Shown: positions 7,276 through 16,625, counted from the stretch's first letter. The stretch: 64,000 nucleotides of DNA from Brachyspira hampsonii 30446 (GCF_000316195.1 NZ_JH994111.1:828885-892884), one strand, 5' to 3'. A program made the numbers and translations. The notes: generated by a model not told the origin, from the sequence alone.

Positions 7276-8994
7276 ATGCCTAATAAATTATTGAATGATG
7301 AAGAGTTTTTACAAATAAAAAAAGAGCTTGATGATATATTTGCAACAATAGATAGATTAGCATCGCCTTGGATAGATTTAGGAAATGCAGTTGCTGGAAT
7401 AGGAGTATTATCTGCTTTTTTTATAAATCCGTTAGTAGGACTCGGAGCAGCCGCTGCAGGAGCATTTTTAGGATATAGTAAAAAACAAAAAGCATTAGAA
7501 GATAAAAGAAAAAAATTTTATGAAGCTTTACCCACACTAAAAAATACTGCCAGAACAAAAATGTCTGCTGTTAAAGAAAATATGATTCTTCTAAATAATA
7601 ATATAAATTTAACAGAGCAATTAATGATTAATGATTCCAAGTCAATATTGTCGGAAAATAATAAGCAAAATAAGGAGCATTTAATTAACGGTATAAGTTC
7701 ATCTTTTAAATCTTATTGCAGAGTTTCTTATATGCTTGAATTATATCAATATGCTTTAGATACATTTGAAGCTTGGCTTAATGAGGAGTATTCAGCAGAT
7801 TATCAATGTCCGAATATAGATGATAGTAATGCTAAATGTACTATTAAGCTTTATAACAATTCTGATTTTTATACTGTTGCCTCTAATAATCCAACCATAG
7901 GAACATTATTTATAGTAAATAATAACAATGATGATGATGTAAAATTTATACCTAAAATAGTAGCAGAAAATATTTATAGGTCATATAGCTATGATGATAT
8001 CATATTTAAAAATAGAAATAATACAAATTTACGTTTTACTAATTTATATTTTAAATATAAAAGTTACAGAAGAGATAATGTTTTAAGAAGCTTATATGGA
8101 TATTATGATAAAATGAATGTAGTTTTACCTATAGTTTTTATAATATCTTTTTTTATATCAATGTTAGCAGATGCTAATGCATATAATATTGGAATAGTTA
8201 AATTTATATTTTTATCTATATTGCCTGCTTCCGTAATAACTGGTATTACAGCATTAATATGGTTTATAAGTTATCATTATTTATTTAATATTAGGTTTAA
8301 ATTTTATACAACTAATTTAATAAAATCATCTTTATATTTACTGTCAGTGCTTTTAATATTAATTGGTCTTCCTACAGTATATGGATATTTATATGCTAAT
8401 AATTATAGGCAGAAAAACATTGAATATATTAATTTATCAAGTAATGAAATTTCAAATTTGATAGAAAATAAACAATTTGATGATGCCTATAATAAAAATG
8501 ATTCACTATATTTAAAATATATTTATCCTTTAGCTGATATTAATGAGGCTGGTACTGTGAAAAAATATAAAAAAGAATTATATGATAATATGTCTACAAA
8601 CTTTTTTATTAATTTTGAAAATGCTCTTAATAGTGATATGAATTATTCAAATTACCAATATGTATTTGATGCTTATAATGATAGAAACAAATATTATAAA
8701 AAAATACCAGATGAAAATTATAAGAATGAGATAAAAGAATTACTTTCAAATATTGATAAAGAAATTGATAAGAAAAGACATGAATATTTATTGTCAGAAG
8801 TTAATATTATAAATAATTTAATAAATACTAATAAATCAAAAGCCATAGAGTTACTAGATGATATGAAACACTTTTCTAAAGATAAATTTAAACTATCTGA
8901 TGATAAAAAATTTATGATTTTTAATGATACTATTTCATACAAAGAATATTGGGAAAAACAGAGAGAAGAATTATTATCAAAAATAAGTAATTAA
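7276..8994 (+). CDS. Large hypothetical membrane protein with glycine zipper
   Basis: The 572-aa protein is not recognised. Residues about 34-68 (GNAVAGIGVLSAFF, VGLGAAAAGAFLGY) form a glycine/alanine-rich hydrophobic hairpin similar to glycine-zipper segments. Three further membrane segments lie near 277-298 (VVLPIVFIISFFISML), 309-337 and 352-378. The part between about 70 and 270 and the C-terminal 190 residues are soluble and helical. GGAG precedes the ATG, and the gene starts 13 bases after the previous stop. The module ends in a hairpin terminator. Function is unknown. Confidence 0.72.
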   Translation: MPNKLLNDEEFLQIKKELDDIFATIDRLASPWIDLGNAVAGIGVLSAFFINPLVGLGAAAAGAFLGYSKKQKALEDKRKKFYEALPTLKNTARTKMSAVKENMILLNNNINLTEQLMINDSKSILSENNKQNKEHLINGISSSFKSYCRVSYMLELYQYALDTFEAWLNEEYSADYQCPNIDDSNAKCTIKLYNNSDFYTVASNNPTIGTLFIVNNNNDDDVKFIPKIVAENIYRSYSYDDIIFKNRNNTNLRFTNLYFKYKSYRRDNVLRSLYGYYDKMNVVLPIVFIISFFISMLADANAYNIGIVKFIFLSILPASVITGITALIWFISYHYLFNIRFKFYTTNLIKSSLYLLSVLLILIGLPTVYGYLYANNYRQKNIEYINLSSNEISNLIENKQFDDAYNKNDSLYLKYIYPLADINEAGTVKKYKKELYDNMSTNFFINFENALNSDMNYSNYQYVFDAYNDRNKYYKKIPDENYKNEIKELLSNIDKEIDKKRHEYLLSEVNIINNLINTNKSKAIELLDDMKHFSKDKFKLSDDKKFMIFNDTISYKEYWEKQREELLSKISN

Positions 8995-9004
8995 ATTTTT
9001 TTTT

Positions 9005-9083
9005 AATGTATAAATAAAAAACTAGTTAATAATCATTTACTAAATTATTAACTAGTTTATTTTTTTAATCTATTTACCGTGCG
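9005..9083. repeat. 79-bp inverted-repeat element, copy A (also a terminator)
   Basis: The right end is TATTTACCGTGCG (9071-9083), the same terminal repeat as copies B and C; the left end is degraded. The core is a perfect 14-bp inverted repeat, AACTAGTTAATAAT (9020-9033) and ATTATTAACTAGTT (9044-9057), followed by a T run. It separates two convergent genes and can act as terminator for the plus-strand module. Confidence 0.75.
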
Positions 9084-9099
9084 TTATGATTAAATAAAA

Positions 9100-12000
9100 T
9101 TAATCTCCAAAAACGCTTTTTACTATACTGTAAATTGAAGAAGCAAATCTTTTTTCTACTTTTAGAGGATTAATTATGGTTTCAATGCCGTCATTTATCT
9201 CGCAAAACTCTATATCGCCAAACTCAACATCTTCATTAGCATCCATTCCAAAATACATATAATCAAATGAGATATGAACAGCAATATTAAGATAAGTATC
9301 TTTTAATATGTACTCGCAGAAACTTCCTCCGTCCATAGTCTCGCCTCTAGTCATGTCGTATTTATTTGCTAATGACATCAATACGCCTGCTTTTATTTTT
9401 TTGGAATTAAGAGAAGTAATTTTATCTTCGATTATATCTTTTTCTTTAATATCAGAATATTTGAAATCAAGCTGTTCTATAGGCTGCAATATCTCATAGT
9501 CTGATAATTGAGTTTTCCATTTTGCTATAATGTCAGAGTTTAATTCTGAAGGATGCACTAAAGTTATTAAAGCATTTTCTTTGAGAGTGTATTCTTCTTC
9601 ATCAACCGTATTGAAAGTGCCGTCTTCCATATACCTGAAACTTTCTATTAAATTGTTATTCTCATCATAAACGCCCCATATAAGTTTTAATGCAAATAGA
9701 TTCATTATAGGGTTTTCAACAAATACAGTTTTGAAATTATCATAAGTCCATTTTCTGCCGTTTAATAATACTTTCTGAAGTCTTATTTTCTGACTCTGTA
9801 TTAAAGTTTTTATTTCTTTTTTGAGAGCAGTGCATTCTTTTTTGGCATTATCAGCTTCTGTTTTGTCGTCTTTGCTGTTTGGAGCTGGGAGTGATTTTAT
9901 TATTTTTTGTTTGTCATTATCTGTTATTGTGAGTTCAAGATCATTGTTTATTGATAATGTAAATGTTCTTTTTGCCTCGCCTCCGTAGCTTAAAACTTTT
10001 TCACCTTTTCTGTCAAATCCGAAATTAGGTATTATTCTGTCTGAAAGCTCATCGGCTGTCATATCAAGTAAGTATGCAACATTTTCCATAGTCTCTATTG
10101 CTACTTCTTTTATTTTTGCAGTAGGTGCTTTTCTTGTGAGGCTGTCTACCAATATTAATGCATAGCTTTTTCCATTTAATGCAATACATTTTACAATAAA
10201 TGCCCCCATAACAGTGCGGGAACCTTTAGCAAACTCTTTTATAAGCGGATAAACTTTATCTATCTTTGAATTATCAGAATATAAAAGATAAGGTATTAAA
10301 ATATTTTTTTTATTAGCCTCGTAATTAGAATCTTTCCAATAAATATATAACATTTCTAAAGCATTTGTAAATGAAGAAGTATCAAGAATCTCAGTAAGCA
10401 TATCGCAGTCTTTTAATCTGGTAGGCTCAACTAAGTTCATATATTCCATAATAATATATTTAAATATTCTCTCATCAGCCAATTTTCCATTATTGTATAA
10501 AACCTTTGTTAAGTGAATATCATCTAAAAACTTAATATTTTTTTCATAATTTGTATTGTAATAAGTATCAATAAACTCCAAAGCCTCGTCAATACTTTTG
10601 AAATTATCACCGTATTTTTTAAGATTCCAATTCTTAATAATATTTTTTAATGCCCCTTTAAGTTCTGATGATCTTGTTTTCTCTGACATCTTTTCAACAT
10701 ATTCTCTTGTAATAGATTCATTATCAGAAATAGCTTTAATACAATATCTTTTTACTTCTGCCCTCTTTGTATTTTCAAGAACTGTATAAATCAAATGATA
10801 ATTTTCATAATTATATTTATTATACATTGTTCTTAATATATCCAATGCTGTATTTTTATAGCCTGCTATATTATCTTTTATAAACTCATCATCATTTAAA
10901 ATATTTGTTATATCTTCAAAATAGCTTTTAAATAACTCGTCTTTTACACTGTTTATAATAACATTATTATTTTCATCTACGCATCTAAGCTCTTTATATA
11001 ATGTAGGAAGATATTTTCCGCCATAATCATAATAATAATTTGAAAAATCACCCGCATAATCAAAATAGTATGATAGTAAAATTTCTTTTAATGTAATATT
11101 TAATTCTTTATTATTTAATAAACTATCGATAACTTCTTTTAAAGTTTTACTTCCTATAGATGCCTGCACTTCTATATATTTTCTTATTCCAAGATGAATT
11201 GGTAAATATTTAAAAATATCAATAGCAAACTTTTTATAGTTTTTCATTTCTGCACTATCATAATTAAATAAAGAGTATAAATAATAAAGTTCTGTCTCAA
11301 GTCTAATATCAGGACTCCTGTCATATCTGCTGTATAAATCGTATATATTTTTTTTGTCTGTATAATAATCTATAAGCGTATAAAAAAGTTTATTTTTATC
11401 TTTATCAAATATTTCTTCTATTTTTTCTGTAGTTGTAAATGCTGGTCTTTTATTATATCTATCCGAATTATCTTCTGTAAATTTATTCACTATAGTTTGT
11501 AATACATGTTCTGCTACTTTTAAATTATTTGTGTCTATTTTATTATCATTATGCTCTAATAAAACGCCGCTAAGAACTATAAATATTCTTTTGTTTCTAT
11601 CATTTTTTAAGTCATTTCCTACTAAGTGATAAATTTTATAAAAATCTTCTCTATAGTTTAAATATAAATCTCTTGCCCCATAAATAAACTCATAATTAAA
11701 ATAATCTTCAAAATGTTTAGCTATAAATATAAAAGAGTTTGGGTAATTTATTGCCATTAGGAATTTATCTTTAGCTTTATAAGGATTGCTGTAATCTAAT
11801 AATCTTAAATAGTGACCAATTTCAATATTCATATCAATAATATATTCTTCATTATTATTAAGCACTTCTACAAATTTATTTTTTATATCTTCATTTTTAT
11901 CTAAAAGAGAAGCTATTACATTTAAAGTGTCATAAAGATTAGGAAAAACATCAAATGATTTTATAGCCGCATTTATATATTTTTCATCGCATTCTTTATT

Positions 12001-12531
12001 ATTTTTTATAACAGAACATATTGCAATCAATGGTATTACAGCATCTCTTCCCATTTTATGAAGTATTTTTTTATTGTCATTGTTATTAATAATATCAATA
12101 TATTTATCTGTGTATTCTTGAAACTCTTTACTGAAGTATTTATTAAAGTCTTCAAAAACTGTATATATTAAACTTTCACCATTTAGAGTTCTTACATTCT
12201 CTTTATGTCTTTTCTCATATCCGTAAGCCATATATCTGAGCGACTTTTCAAAATCTTTACTTACTATATAATCAAGAATAACATATCTAGTTCCACCTTC
12301 TCCTTCCTTGTCATTTCCGTAAAGAAGTATCTTAACGAAATGTTCATATCTTTTCTTTAATGCTTCATCTTCTATAGAAAAATAATCTTGCAAAAAAGCA
12401 TCTCTACCATAAAAATAGTCATAAGAATTCTTTTTTATTTTACTAAAATCATTTGTAGATTCGCATTTCTTCATATCATCTTCTATAGGAGAGTTTTTAT
12501 AGTACGCTTCAAGTTTTTCTTCTAAGTTCAT
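9100..12531 (-). CDS. DUF4132 protein, 1143 aa, with HEAT-like helical repeats
   Basis: The C-terminal third carries the DUF4132 signature: GRKWTYDNFKTVFVENPIM, LIWGVYDENN, a HPSELN-type HP motif, and W-K-T-Q-L-S-D-Y-E-I-L-Q-P-I-E-Q-L, as in E. coli MolR/YehI-type proteins. The N-terminal two thirds is made of long alpha-helical repeats rich in Tyr, Asn and Lys. There is no signal peptide, so it is probably cytoplasmic. The biochemical role of DUF4132 is not established. A GGAGG site seven bases before the ATG and a consensus promoter support the start. It is monocistronic. The size is normal to slightly long for the family. Confidence 0.8.
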   Translation of the reverse strand: MNLEEKLEAYYKNSPIEDDMKKCESTNDFSKIKKNSYDYFYGRDAFLQDYFSIEDEALKKRYEHFVKILLYGNDKEGEGGTRYVILDYIVSKDFEKSLRYMAYGYEKRHKENVRTLNGESLIYTVFEDFNKYFSKEFQEYTDKYIDIINNNDNKKILHKMGRDAVIPLIAICSVIKNNKECDEKYINAAIKSFDVFPNLYDTLNVIASLLDKNEDIKNKFVEVLNNNEEYIIDMNIEIGHYLRLLDYSNPYKAKDKFLMAINYPNSFIFIAKHFEDYFNYEFIYGARDLYLNYREDFYKIYHLVGNDLKNDRNKRIFIVLSGVLLEHNDNKIDTNNLKVAEHVLQTIVNKFTEDNSDRYNKRPAFTTTEKIEEIFDKDKNKLFYTLIDYYTDKKNIYDLYSRYDRSPDIRLETELYYLYSLFNYDSAEMKNYKKFAIDIFKYLPIHLGIRKYIEVQASIGSKTLKEVIDSLLNNKELNITLKEILLSYYFDYAGDFSNYYYDYGGKYLPTLYKELRCVDENNNVIINSVKDELFKSYFEDITNILNDDEFIKDNIAGYKNTALDILRTMYNKYNYENYHLIYTVLENTKRAEVKRYCIKAISDNESITREYVEKMSEKTRSSELKGALKNIIKNWNLKKYGDNFKSIDEALEFIDTYYNTNYEKNIKFLDDIHLTKVLYNNGKLADERIFKYIIMEYMNLVEPTRLKDCDMLTEILDTSSFTNALEMLYIYWKDSNYEANKKNILIPYLLYSDNSKIDKVYPLIKEFAKGSRTVMGAFIVKCIALNGKSYALILVDSLTRKAPTAKIKEVAIETMENVAYLLDMTADELSDRIIPNFGFDRKGEKVLSYGGEAKRTFTLSINNDLELTITDNDKQKIIKSLPAPNSKDDKTEADNAKKECTALKKEIKTLIQSQKIRLQKVLLNGRKWTYDNFKTVFVENPIMNLFALKLIWGVYDENNNLIESFRYMEDGTFNTVDEEEYTLKENALITLVHPSELNSDIIAKWKTQLSDYEILQPIEQLDFKYSDIKEKDIIEDKITSLNSKKIKAGVLMSLANKYDMTRGETMDGGSFCEYILKDTYLNIAVHISFDYMYFGMDANEDVEFGDIEFCEINDGIETIINPLKVEKRFASSIYSIVKSVFGD

Positions 12532-12560
12532 AATTTTACCTCCGAAATCTATATTAATAT

Positions 12561-12589
12561 ATAGTATATGTATTTTTGTTTATTGTCAA
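12561..12589 (-). promoter_or_regulatory. Promoter of the DUF4132 gene
   Basis: On the minus strand TTGACA (12589-12584) and TACTAT (12566-12561) are separated by 17 bases, 30 bases before the ATG. Confidence 0.7.
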
Positions 12590-12619
12590 TATATAAATGC
12601 TGATAAAAATTAATTATAA

Positions 12620-12651
12620 TAAAAAAGCCCATGTTTTATTACATAGGCTTT
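12620..12651 (-). terminator. Intrinsic terminator after the 35-aa ORF
   Basis: Read on the minus strand, AAGCCTATGT and ACATGGGCTT form a hairpin around AATAAA, followed by TTTTT. It lies 25 bases after the stop of the small ORF at 12676. Confidence 0.8.
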
Positions 12652-12675
12652 AAGGAGAAACAAATAATGTAATTC

Positions 12676-12783
12676 TTATATGTATTTACCTATTATTTCA
12701 TAATATTCGCTTATTAATGATCCGTAGTCTTCATCACTAAGAAAAGTACATTCGTTATTTAAAATATTAAATAATTTAGTCAT
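12676..12783 (-). CDS. Small ORF, 35 aa, with strong ribosome binding site
   Basis: ATG at 12783 is preceded by AAGGAGG at ideal spacing, and the reading frame of 35 codons is followed by a clear terminator. The peptide begins MTKLFNILNNECTF and is acidic in its middle (SDEDYGSLISEYYEIIGKYI at the end). It has no membrane segment and matches nothing I know. The combination of Shine-Dalgarno, ORF and terminator makes a real small gene more likely than chance. It lies upstream of the DUF4132 gene on the same strand. Confidence 0.6.
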   Translation of the reverse strand: MTKLFNILNNECTFLSDEDYGSLISEYYEIIGKYI

Positions 12784-13012
12784 AATATACCTCCTTTTCT
12801 GCACTAATTTACCTTTATATTTTATGTGAATTAATTACTATATATTGTAGTTATTTATCACAATCATCTATTAATAATATAATAAATTGTATGATAAAGG
12901 CAATAACTTTTTAATAATTATTAAAAAATATTAAAAAATGTAATTGATTATTATAAATTTCTAAAATATAATATTATCAGTAATAATTATGAATAGTTAA
13001 GTTTTTATATAA

Positions 13013-13048
13013 AAAAGCAATATACTTATAATAGAGTATATTGCTTTA
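13013..13048 (-). terminator. Terminator after the outer-membrane protein gene
   Basis: AAAGCAATATACT (13014-13026) and AGTATATTGCTTT (13035-13047) are exact complements around an 8-base loop. On the minus strand it is followed by a T run. Confidence 0.85.
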
Positions 13049-13070
13049 TATTTAAATTCTGATAAATTAA

Positions 13071-14156
13071 TTAGTATCGCCAAATGCCCCAAATATCCAA
13101 TCCGCCGCCGAATGCATTATATATATTAAAGTCGGCACTTTTTCTCATTATTCCCTGACCCTCAGCATATCCCGTCAAACCGAATGTAAAATTTTCAACC
13201 AAAGTAACTCGAATTTCTCCTTCAACGCCATAATGCAAATTATATTCACCGTCCACCTTATATATTTTACCCTCAAACATAAGTCTAGGCATTACATAGG
13301 TATATATTGCCCCCAATTTAGCTTCAAATTTAGCCGGCATTAATAGGTAGAAATACATACTATCAGTAGATCTTCCACCAGCATCATCATATAAATAATT
13401 AAGAGAAGCATCTTCAGCATATCCTGCATCTATAGTAGCCCATCTGGCACCTATACCATAGTAGAAACCTAATTTTACAGGAAGACTTATTTGAACAGGA
13501 TAATTATCAAATCTTGTAAGCATTATACTTCCGTATAAAGAACCTCCTAATACCATAGGAGCTATTTTTGTTCCTCCTACATCATTTGTAACACTAGAAA
13601 GCTGTATACCGTAATGAAGCGACATTGTAAATTCATCTAATAAACCGCCCCTAAACATAAAAGAAAATTTAGGCGTTGTACTTACAGAAATTTTTCCTCC
13701 ATAATATGAAGGATCTCCTACAGAAACAGAAACAGGTAATGATAATCTGTATTTATCTGTAGCAAAACCGAAAGAAAATGAATGACTATGTGCAATGGGA
13801 CTGTTTTTATTATTAAGATCATTATATAAACTAAATTGATATCCGAATCCAAATATACCGTAGCTTAATCCTACAAAACCTTTAGGCAAAAAAGCTAATT
13901 TTCTGCTTCCGTCAGCATTTGTATGACTATTATCAACTATATGTGATAAATCTAATATTGCTACTCCTAATTTAAAAGGGGTATTATGATTCATAAGCGG
14001 AGCAAAATCATATATGGTGCTTACTCTATCTGAGCCGAATCTTGTTGAGGTTACTCCTTCTATTAAATTATGCATATTATCTTTATCTATTATATCATCT
14101 ATAGCAAAAGCAAAAGAGTTTAATATTAATAGCATCATAAATATTATTTTTTTCAT
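13071..14156 (-). CDS. Predicted outer-membrane beta-barrel protein
   Basis: The 361-aa protein begins with a signal peptide (MKKIIFMMLLILNSFAFA, cleavage near 18-19). The rest alternates short amphipathic strands with turns rich in Gly, Asn and Asp, and ends in WGIWRY, with a terminal aromatic residue typical of beta-barrel outer-membrane proteins. Examples of strand-like stretches are GFVGLSYGIFGFGYQFSLY and FTFGLTGYAEGQG. It resembles spirochaete surface proteins in general design, but I cannot assign it to the Vsp family from sequence alone. A longer frame opens 11 codons earlier, but GGAG five bases before ATG 14156 and the signal peptide fix the start here. Confidence 0.72.
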   Translation of the reverse strand: MKKIIFMMLLILNSFAFAIDDIIDKDNMHNLIEGVTSTRFGSDRVSTIYDFAPLMNHNTPFKLGVAILDLSHIVDNSHTNADGSRKLAFLPKGFVGLSYGIFGFGYQFSLYNDLNNKNSPIAHSHSFSFGFATDKYRLSLPVSVSVGDPSYYGGKISVSTTPKFSFMFRGGLLDEFTMSLHYGIQLSSVTNDVGGTKIAPMVLGGSLYGSIMLTRFDNYPVQISLPVKLGFYYGIGARWATIDAGYAEDASLNYLYDDAGGRSTDSMYFYLLMPAKFEAKLGAIYTYVMPRLMFEGKIYKVDGEYNLHYGVEGEIRVTLVENFTFGLTGYAEGQGIMRKSADFNIYNAFGGGLDIWGIWRY

Positions 14157-14347
14157 TTTTTCTCCACTTATCATTATACTATAATACAAAACAGATATTA
14201 TTTAATAATGTAAATAATTTAATCGTCGTAATAGTTTATAGTATAAACTCTATTTTTTCAAGTGCATACTTTATTTATATTTTTATATAAGCTTAAGAGT
14301 AAATTAAAAGACATTTTCTTCCGATAAATTCATACACGGAATTAAAA

Positions 14348-15256
14348 ATGATAAAAGATTTTTTTTATTTTATAGTTATTATATTAACTAAAACTATAAT
14401 AGATTTATTCAGATCATTCGGAAGTATCATAATATTCGGATTTATTTTATATGTTCTTTCTTCTATTACTAGGCGAATATTTGCTAAAACATTAGGCTCT
14501 AAGACAGAAGTTTATATTACAGGCTGGATAGGTACTCCTATACATGAGCTTTCACATGCCTTATTTTGTTTATTATTCAAACATAAAATCAATGATATAA
14601 AATTATTTAATACAAAATCAGATACTATAGGTTATGTTCTTCATAGTTATGATTCAAGAAGCTGGTATCAGCAAATGGGTAATTTTTTTATAGGGGTAGG
14701 GCCGATTATTATTGGTACTTTAATAGTTTATTTATTATTTATTTTACTAGCTCCTGAATTAAAAAATAATATTTTTGAAATCCCTAGTATAAAATATAAA
14801 CAAGTATTTAATTCTGATATATTATCAATATTTTACTATACAATATCAAATATATTTGTATATACTTATAATATTTTTATTAATATTATAAAAAATGTTG
14901 TAGAGTATTCTTCTTTTAAAAATATTACTTTTTGGATATTCTTATATTTATCAATAGCAATAGCTTCTCATATGGAGTTAAGTCCTGCTGATATTTCACA
15001 TGCTTCAAAAGGTATTATAGTGATATTTGCTTTGTCATTAATATTAAATACAATATTTATTATACTGAAAGTATTTTTGAAATTTGATATTCCTATTTTT
15101 ATAAATCATTTCTTTAATAGAATTTTAGAAACATATAACATGCTGTTAATATTTTCAGCCATAATATCATTATTTAATTTCCTGATATCTTATATCATTT
15201 TAACGCCTATTAATTTAATAAAAAACGGCGGATTGATCAATCCATTTACAAGCTGA
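14348..15256 (+). CDS. Membrane protein with HELSH motif (M50-like)
   Basis: The 302-aa protein has about seven hydrophobic segments. HELSH at residues 66-70 fits the HExxH zinc-protease motif and lies in GWIGTPIHELSHALFCLLF, next to a membrane segment as in M50 site-2-type proteases. NFFIGVGPI (about 112-120) resembles the family's second core segment, and SPADISHA (about 216-223) offers an Asp that could be the third ligand. Substrate and role are unknown, and a non-proteolytic relative is possible. The ATG has only a weak upstream ACGGA. The gene is single and is followed by intergenic repeats. Confidence 0.65.
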   Translation: MIKDFFYFIVIILTKTIIDLFRSFGSIIIFGFILYVLSSITRRIFAKTLGSKTEVYITGWIGTPIHELSHALFCLLFKHKINDIKLFNTKSDTIGYVLHSYDSRSWYQQMGNFFIGVGPIIIGTLIVYLLFILLAPELKNNIFEIPSIKYKQVFNSDILSIFYYTISNIFVYTYNIFINIIKNVVEYSSFKNITFWIFLYLSIAIASHMELSPADISHASKGIIVIFALSLILNTIFIILKVFLKFDIPIFINHFFNRILETYNMLLIFSAIISLFNFLISYIILTPINLIKNGGLINPFTS

Positions 15257-15264
15257 TTAAAACT

Positions 15265-15367
15265 TATATTTTAGTATATAAATATGAAGTCTTTTTCAAT
15301 GCTGACACATTCTGTAGGTACGACTTACTTTACGGATAGCATCTAAAAAGAAGTAGTTTGGTACAAT
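15265..15367 (+). repeat. Truncated ~300-bp family element
   Basis: The segment contains the conserved TATATAAATATG(A)AGTCTTTT start of the element core and a degenerate right end (TAGTTTGGTACAATAGACC, to about 15371). The left half is missing. It directly abuts the complete element at 15368. Confidence 0.5.
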
Positions 15368-15685
15368 AGACCTGTTGCAATTTTGTATTTTTATACAGTT
15401 AAGATTAAAAATATATAGTATAAATTTTATTTATATTAATTTTACATATTGTTTTTTTGTTTTAAATGTAACATAATATTATATAAATAATATATAAATA
15501 TGCAGTCCTTTTGCTTCTCGCCGAAGGCGTACTTTGTATGGGTCACCACCGAGTAGGTGCCTATTCGGCAAAAGAAGTGGGGTTTGGTTTGGGGCAAAGC
15601 CCCAATTATTAAAACTATAAATATTATTTTTAAATTTATTATATAATAATATCACTATATGTATGTATAAAATTGCAACATGTCT
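15368..15685 (+). repeat. ~300-bp inverted-repeat element R1
   Basis: Terminal inverted repeats AGACCTGTTGCAA (15368-15380) and TTGCAACATGTCT (15673-15685) differ at one base. The middle is a GC-rich island: TATATAAATATGCAGTCC, a hairpin CCGAGTAGGTGCCTATTCGG (15549-15568), GGCAAAAGAAGTGGGG, and a GGGGC-AAA-GCCCC hairpin (15591-15603). No credible ORF lies inside. Related copies are R2, R3 and R4. It separates the convergent HELSH gene and csrA. Confidence 0.8.
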
Positions 15686-15840
15686 AATAAGTATTTAGAG
15701 TGATGCGGTTATTGCCAACAATTATAAATAAAATTAGTTTGAAATAAGTCTATTAGTGATATTATTTATTATATTTTTTAATAAAAATAATGAAGTTTAT
15801 ATTTTATAAGAATTTTAAGAAAATAATATTTATTTAATTA

Positions 15841-16086
15841 CTATTTTTTACCAAATTTATTTTTAACAAAATTACTCAAAATATTCAATTTATCAGCAGT
15901 AGCTTCTTTTGATGCCTCTAAGTTTTGGCTTTCTATTTCCTCATAAACTTCTTTTCTGAATATTTTTACATTTTTAGGAGCATTAATACCAAGTTTTATT
16001 TGATCTCCTCGTATATCTACGAGCATTATTTCTATATTATCTCCTATTACTATGCTTTGATTGATTTTCCTAGAAAGTACAAGCAT
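15841..16086 (-). CDS. csrA: Carbon storage regulator CsrA
   Basis: The 81-aa protein shows the CsrA signature [20 protein letters not shown], with [29 protein letters not shown] following. CsrA is a dimeric RNA-binding protein that represses translation at GGA-containing hairpins over ribosome binding sites; in flagellated bacteria it controls flagellin and is held inactive by FliW. It starts two bases after the fliW stop, with GGAAAGGAG inside the end of fliW as ribosome binding site. The extra C-terminal tail (about 20 residues, ending NKFGKK) is longer than in E. coli CsrA (61 aa). Confidence 0.96.
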   Translation of the reverse strand: MLVLSRKINQSIVIGDNIEIMLVDIRGDQIKLGINAPKNVKIFRKEVYEEIESQNLEASKEATADKLNILSNFVKNKFGKK

Positions 16087-16088
16087 TG

Positions 16089-16565
16089 TTATGAACTCCT
16101 TTCCTCTGTATTGACATTTTCTGAAGAGTCATTATCTTCTAAAAGAATTGAATGTCTGGTTGTATATTTATCGCCTGAGACAGTGCATTGTTTAGCTTTA
16201 TGATTCTTTATATTAAAAACTACAGGTGCTACTAAGTTAGCACTCATAGATTTAAAATCGCTATTTGGAATGCTGACAATAGTAAGAAGGTATAAATCTT
16301 CATTATTTTCTATACCTAAATATTTTATATCATCATCATGCACATCAGGTTCATAATTTTTAAATATCAAAAACGGATCTATAAGTATAAAGCATACATT
16401 TTTATTATCTTTAGACTGAAGTATTTTAAAAGTTCCTTCTTCATCCATATTGACAAGATAAAATTCATCATAGTCCTCAAATGCTAGTATAGTACCATTT
16501 AGATGGTATAATGAGTCATCTGAAACTTCTATTTTTCCTAATATCCTAGATTCTATTTCCGGCAT
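16089..16565 (-). CDS. fliW: Flagellar assembly factor FliW
   Basis: The 158-aa protein matches FliW, with the motifs [16 protein letters not shown] near the start, [16 protein letters not shown] in the middle and the C-terminal [17 protein letters not shown]. FliW binds CsrA allosterically and also binds flagellin, so secretion of flagellin frees FliW to relieve CsrA repression. The AAAGGAAATAATTTT stretch before the ATG includes a GGA. The gene lies between flgL and csrA on the same strand with tight spacing to csrA, the standard arrangement. Confidence 0.95.
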   Translation of the reverse strand: MPEIESRILGKIEVSDDSLYHLNGTILAFEDYDEFYLVNMDEEGTFKILQSKDNKNVCFILIDPFLIFKNYEPDVHDDDIKYLGIENNEDLYLLTIVSIPNSDFKSMSANLVAPVVFNIKNHKAKQCTVSGDKYTTRHSILLEDNDSSENVNTEERSS

Positions 16566-16625
16566 AAAATTATTTCCTTTTATACATTAAAAATATTTTA
16601 TATTGTCAGCATTTTATTTTTTATA

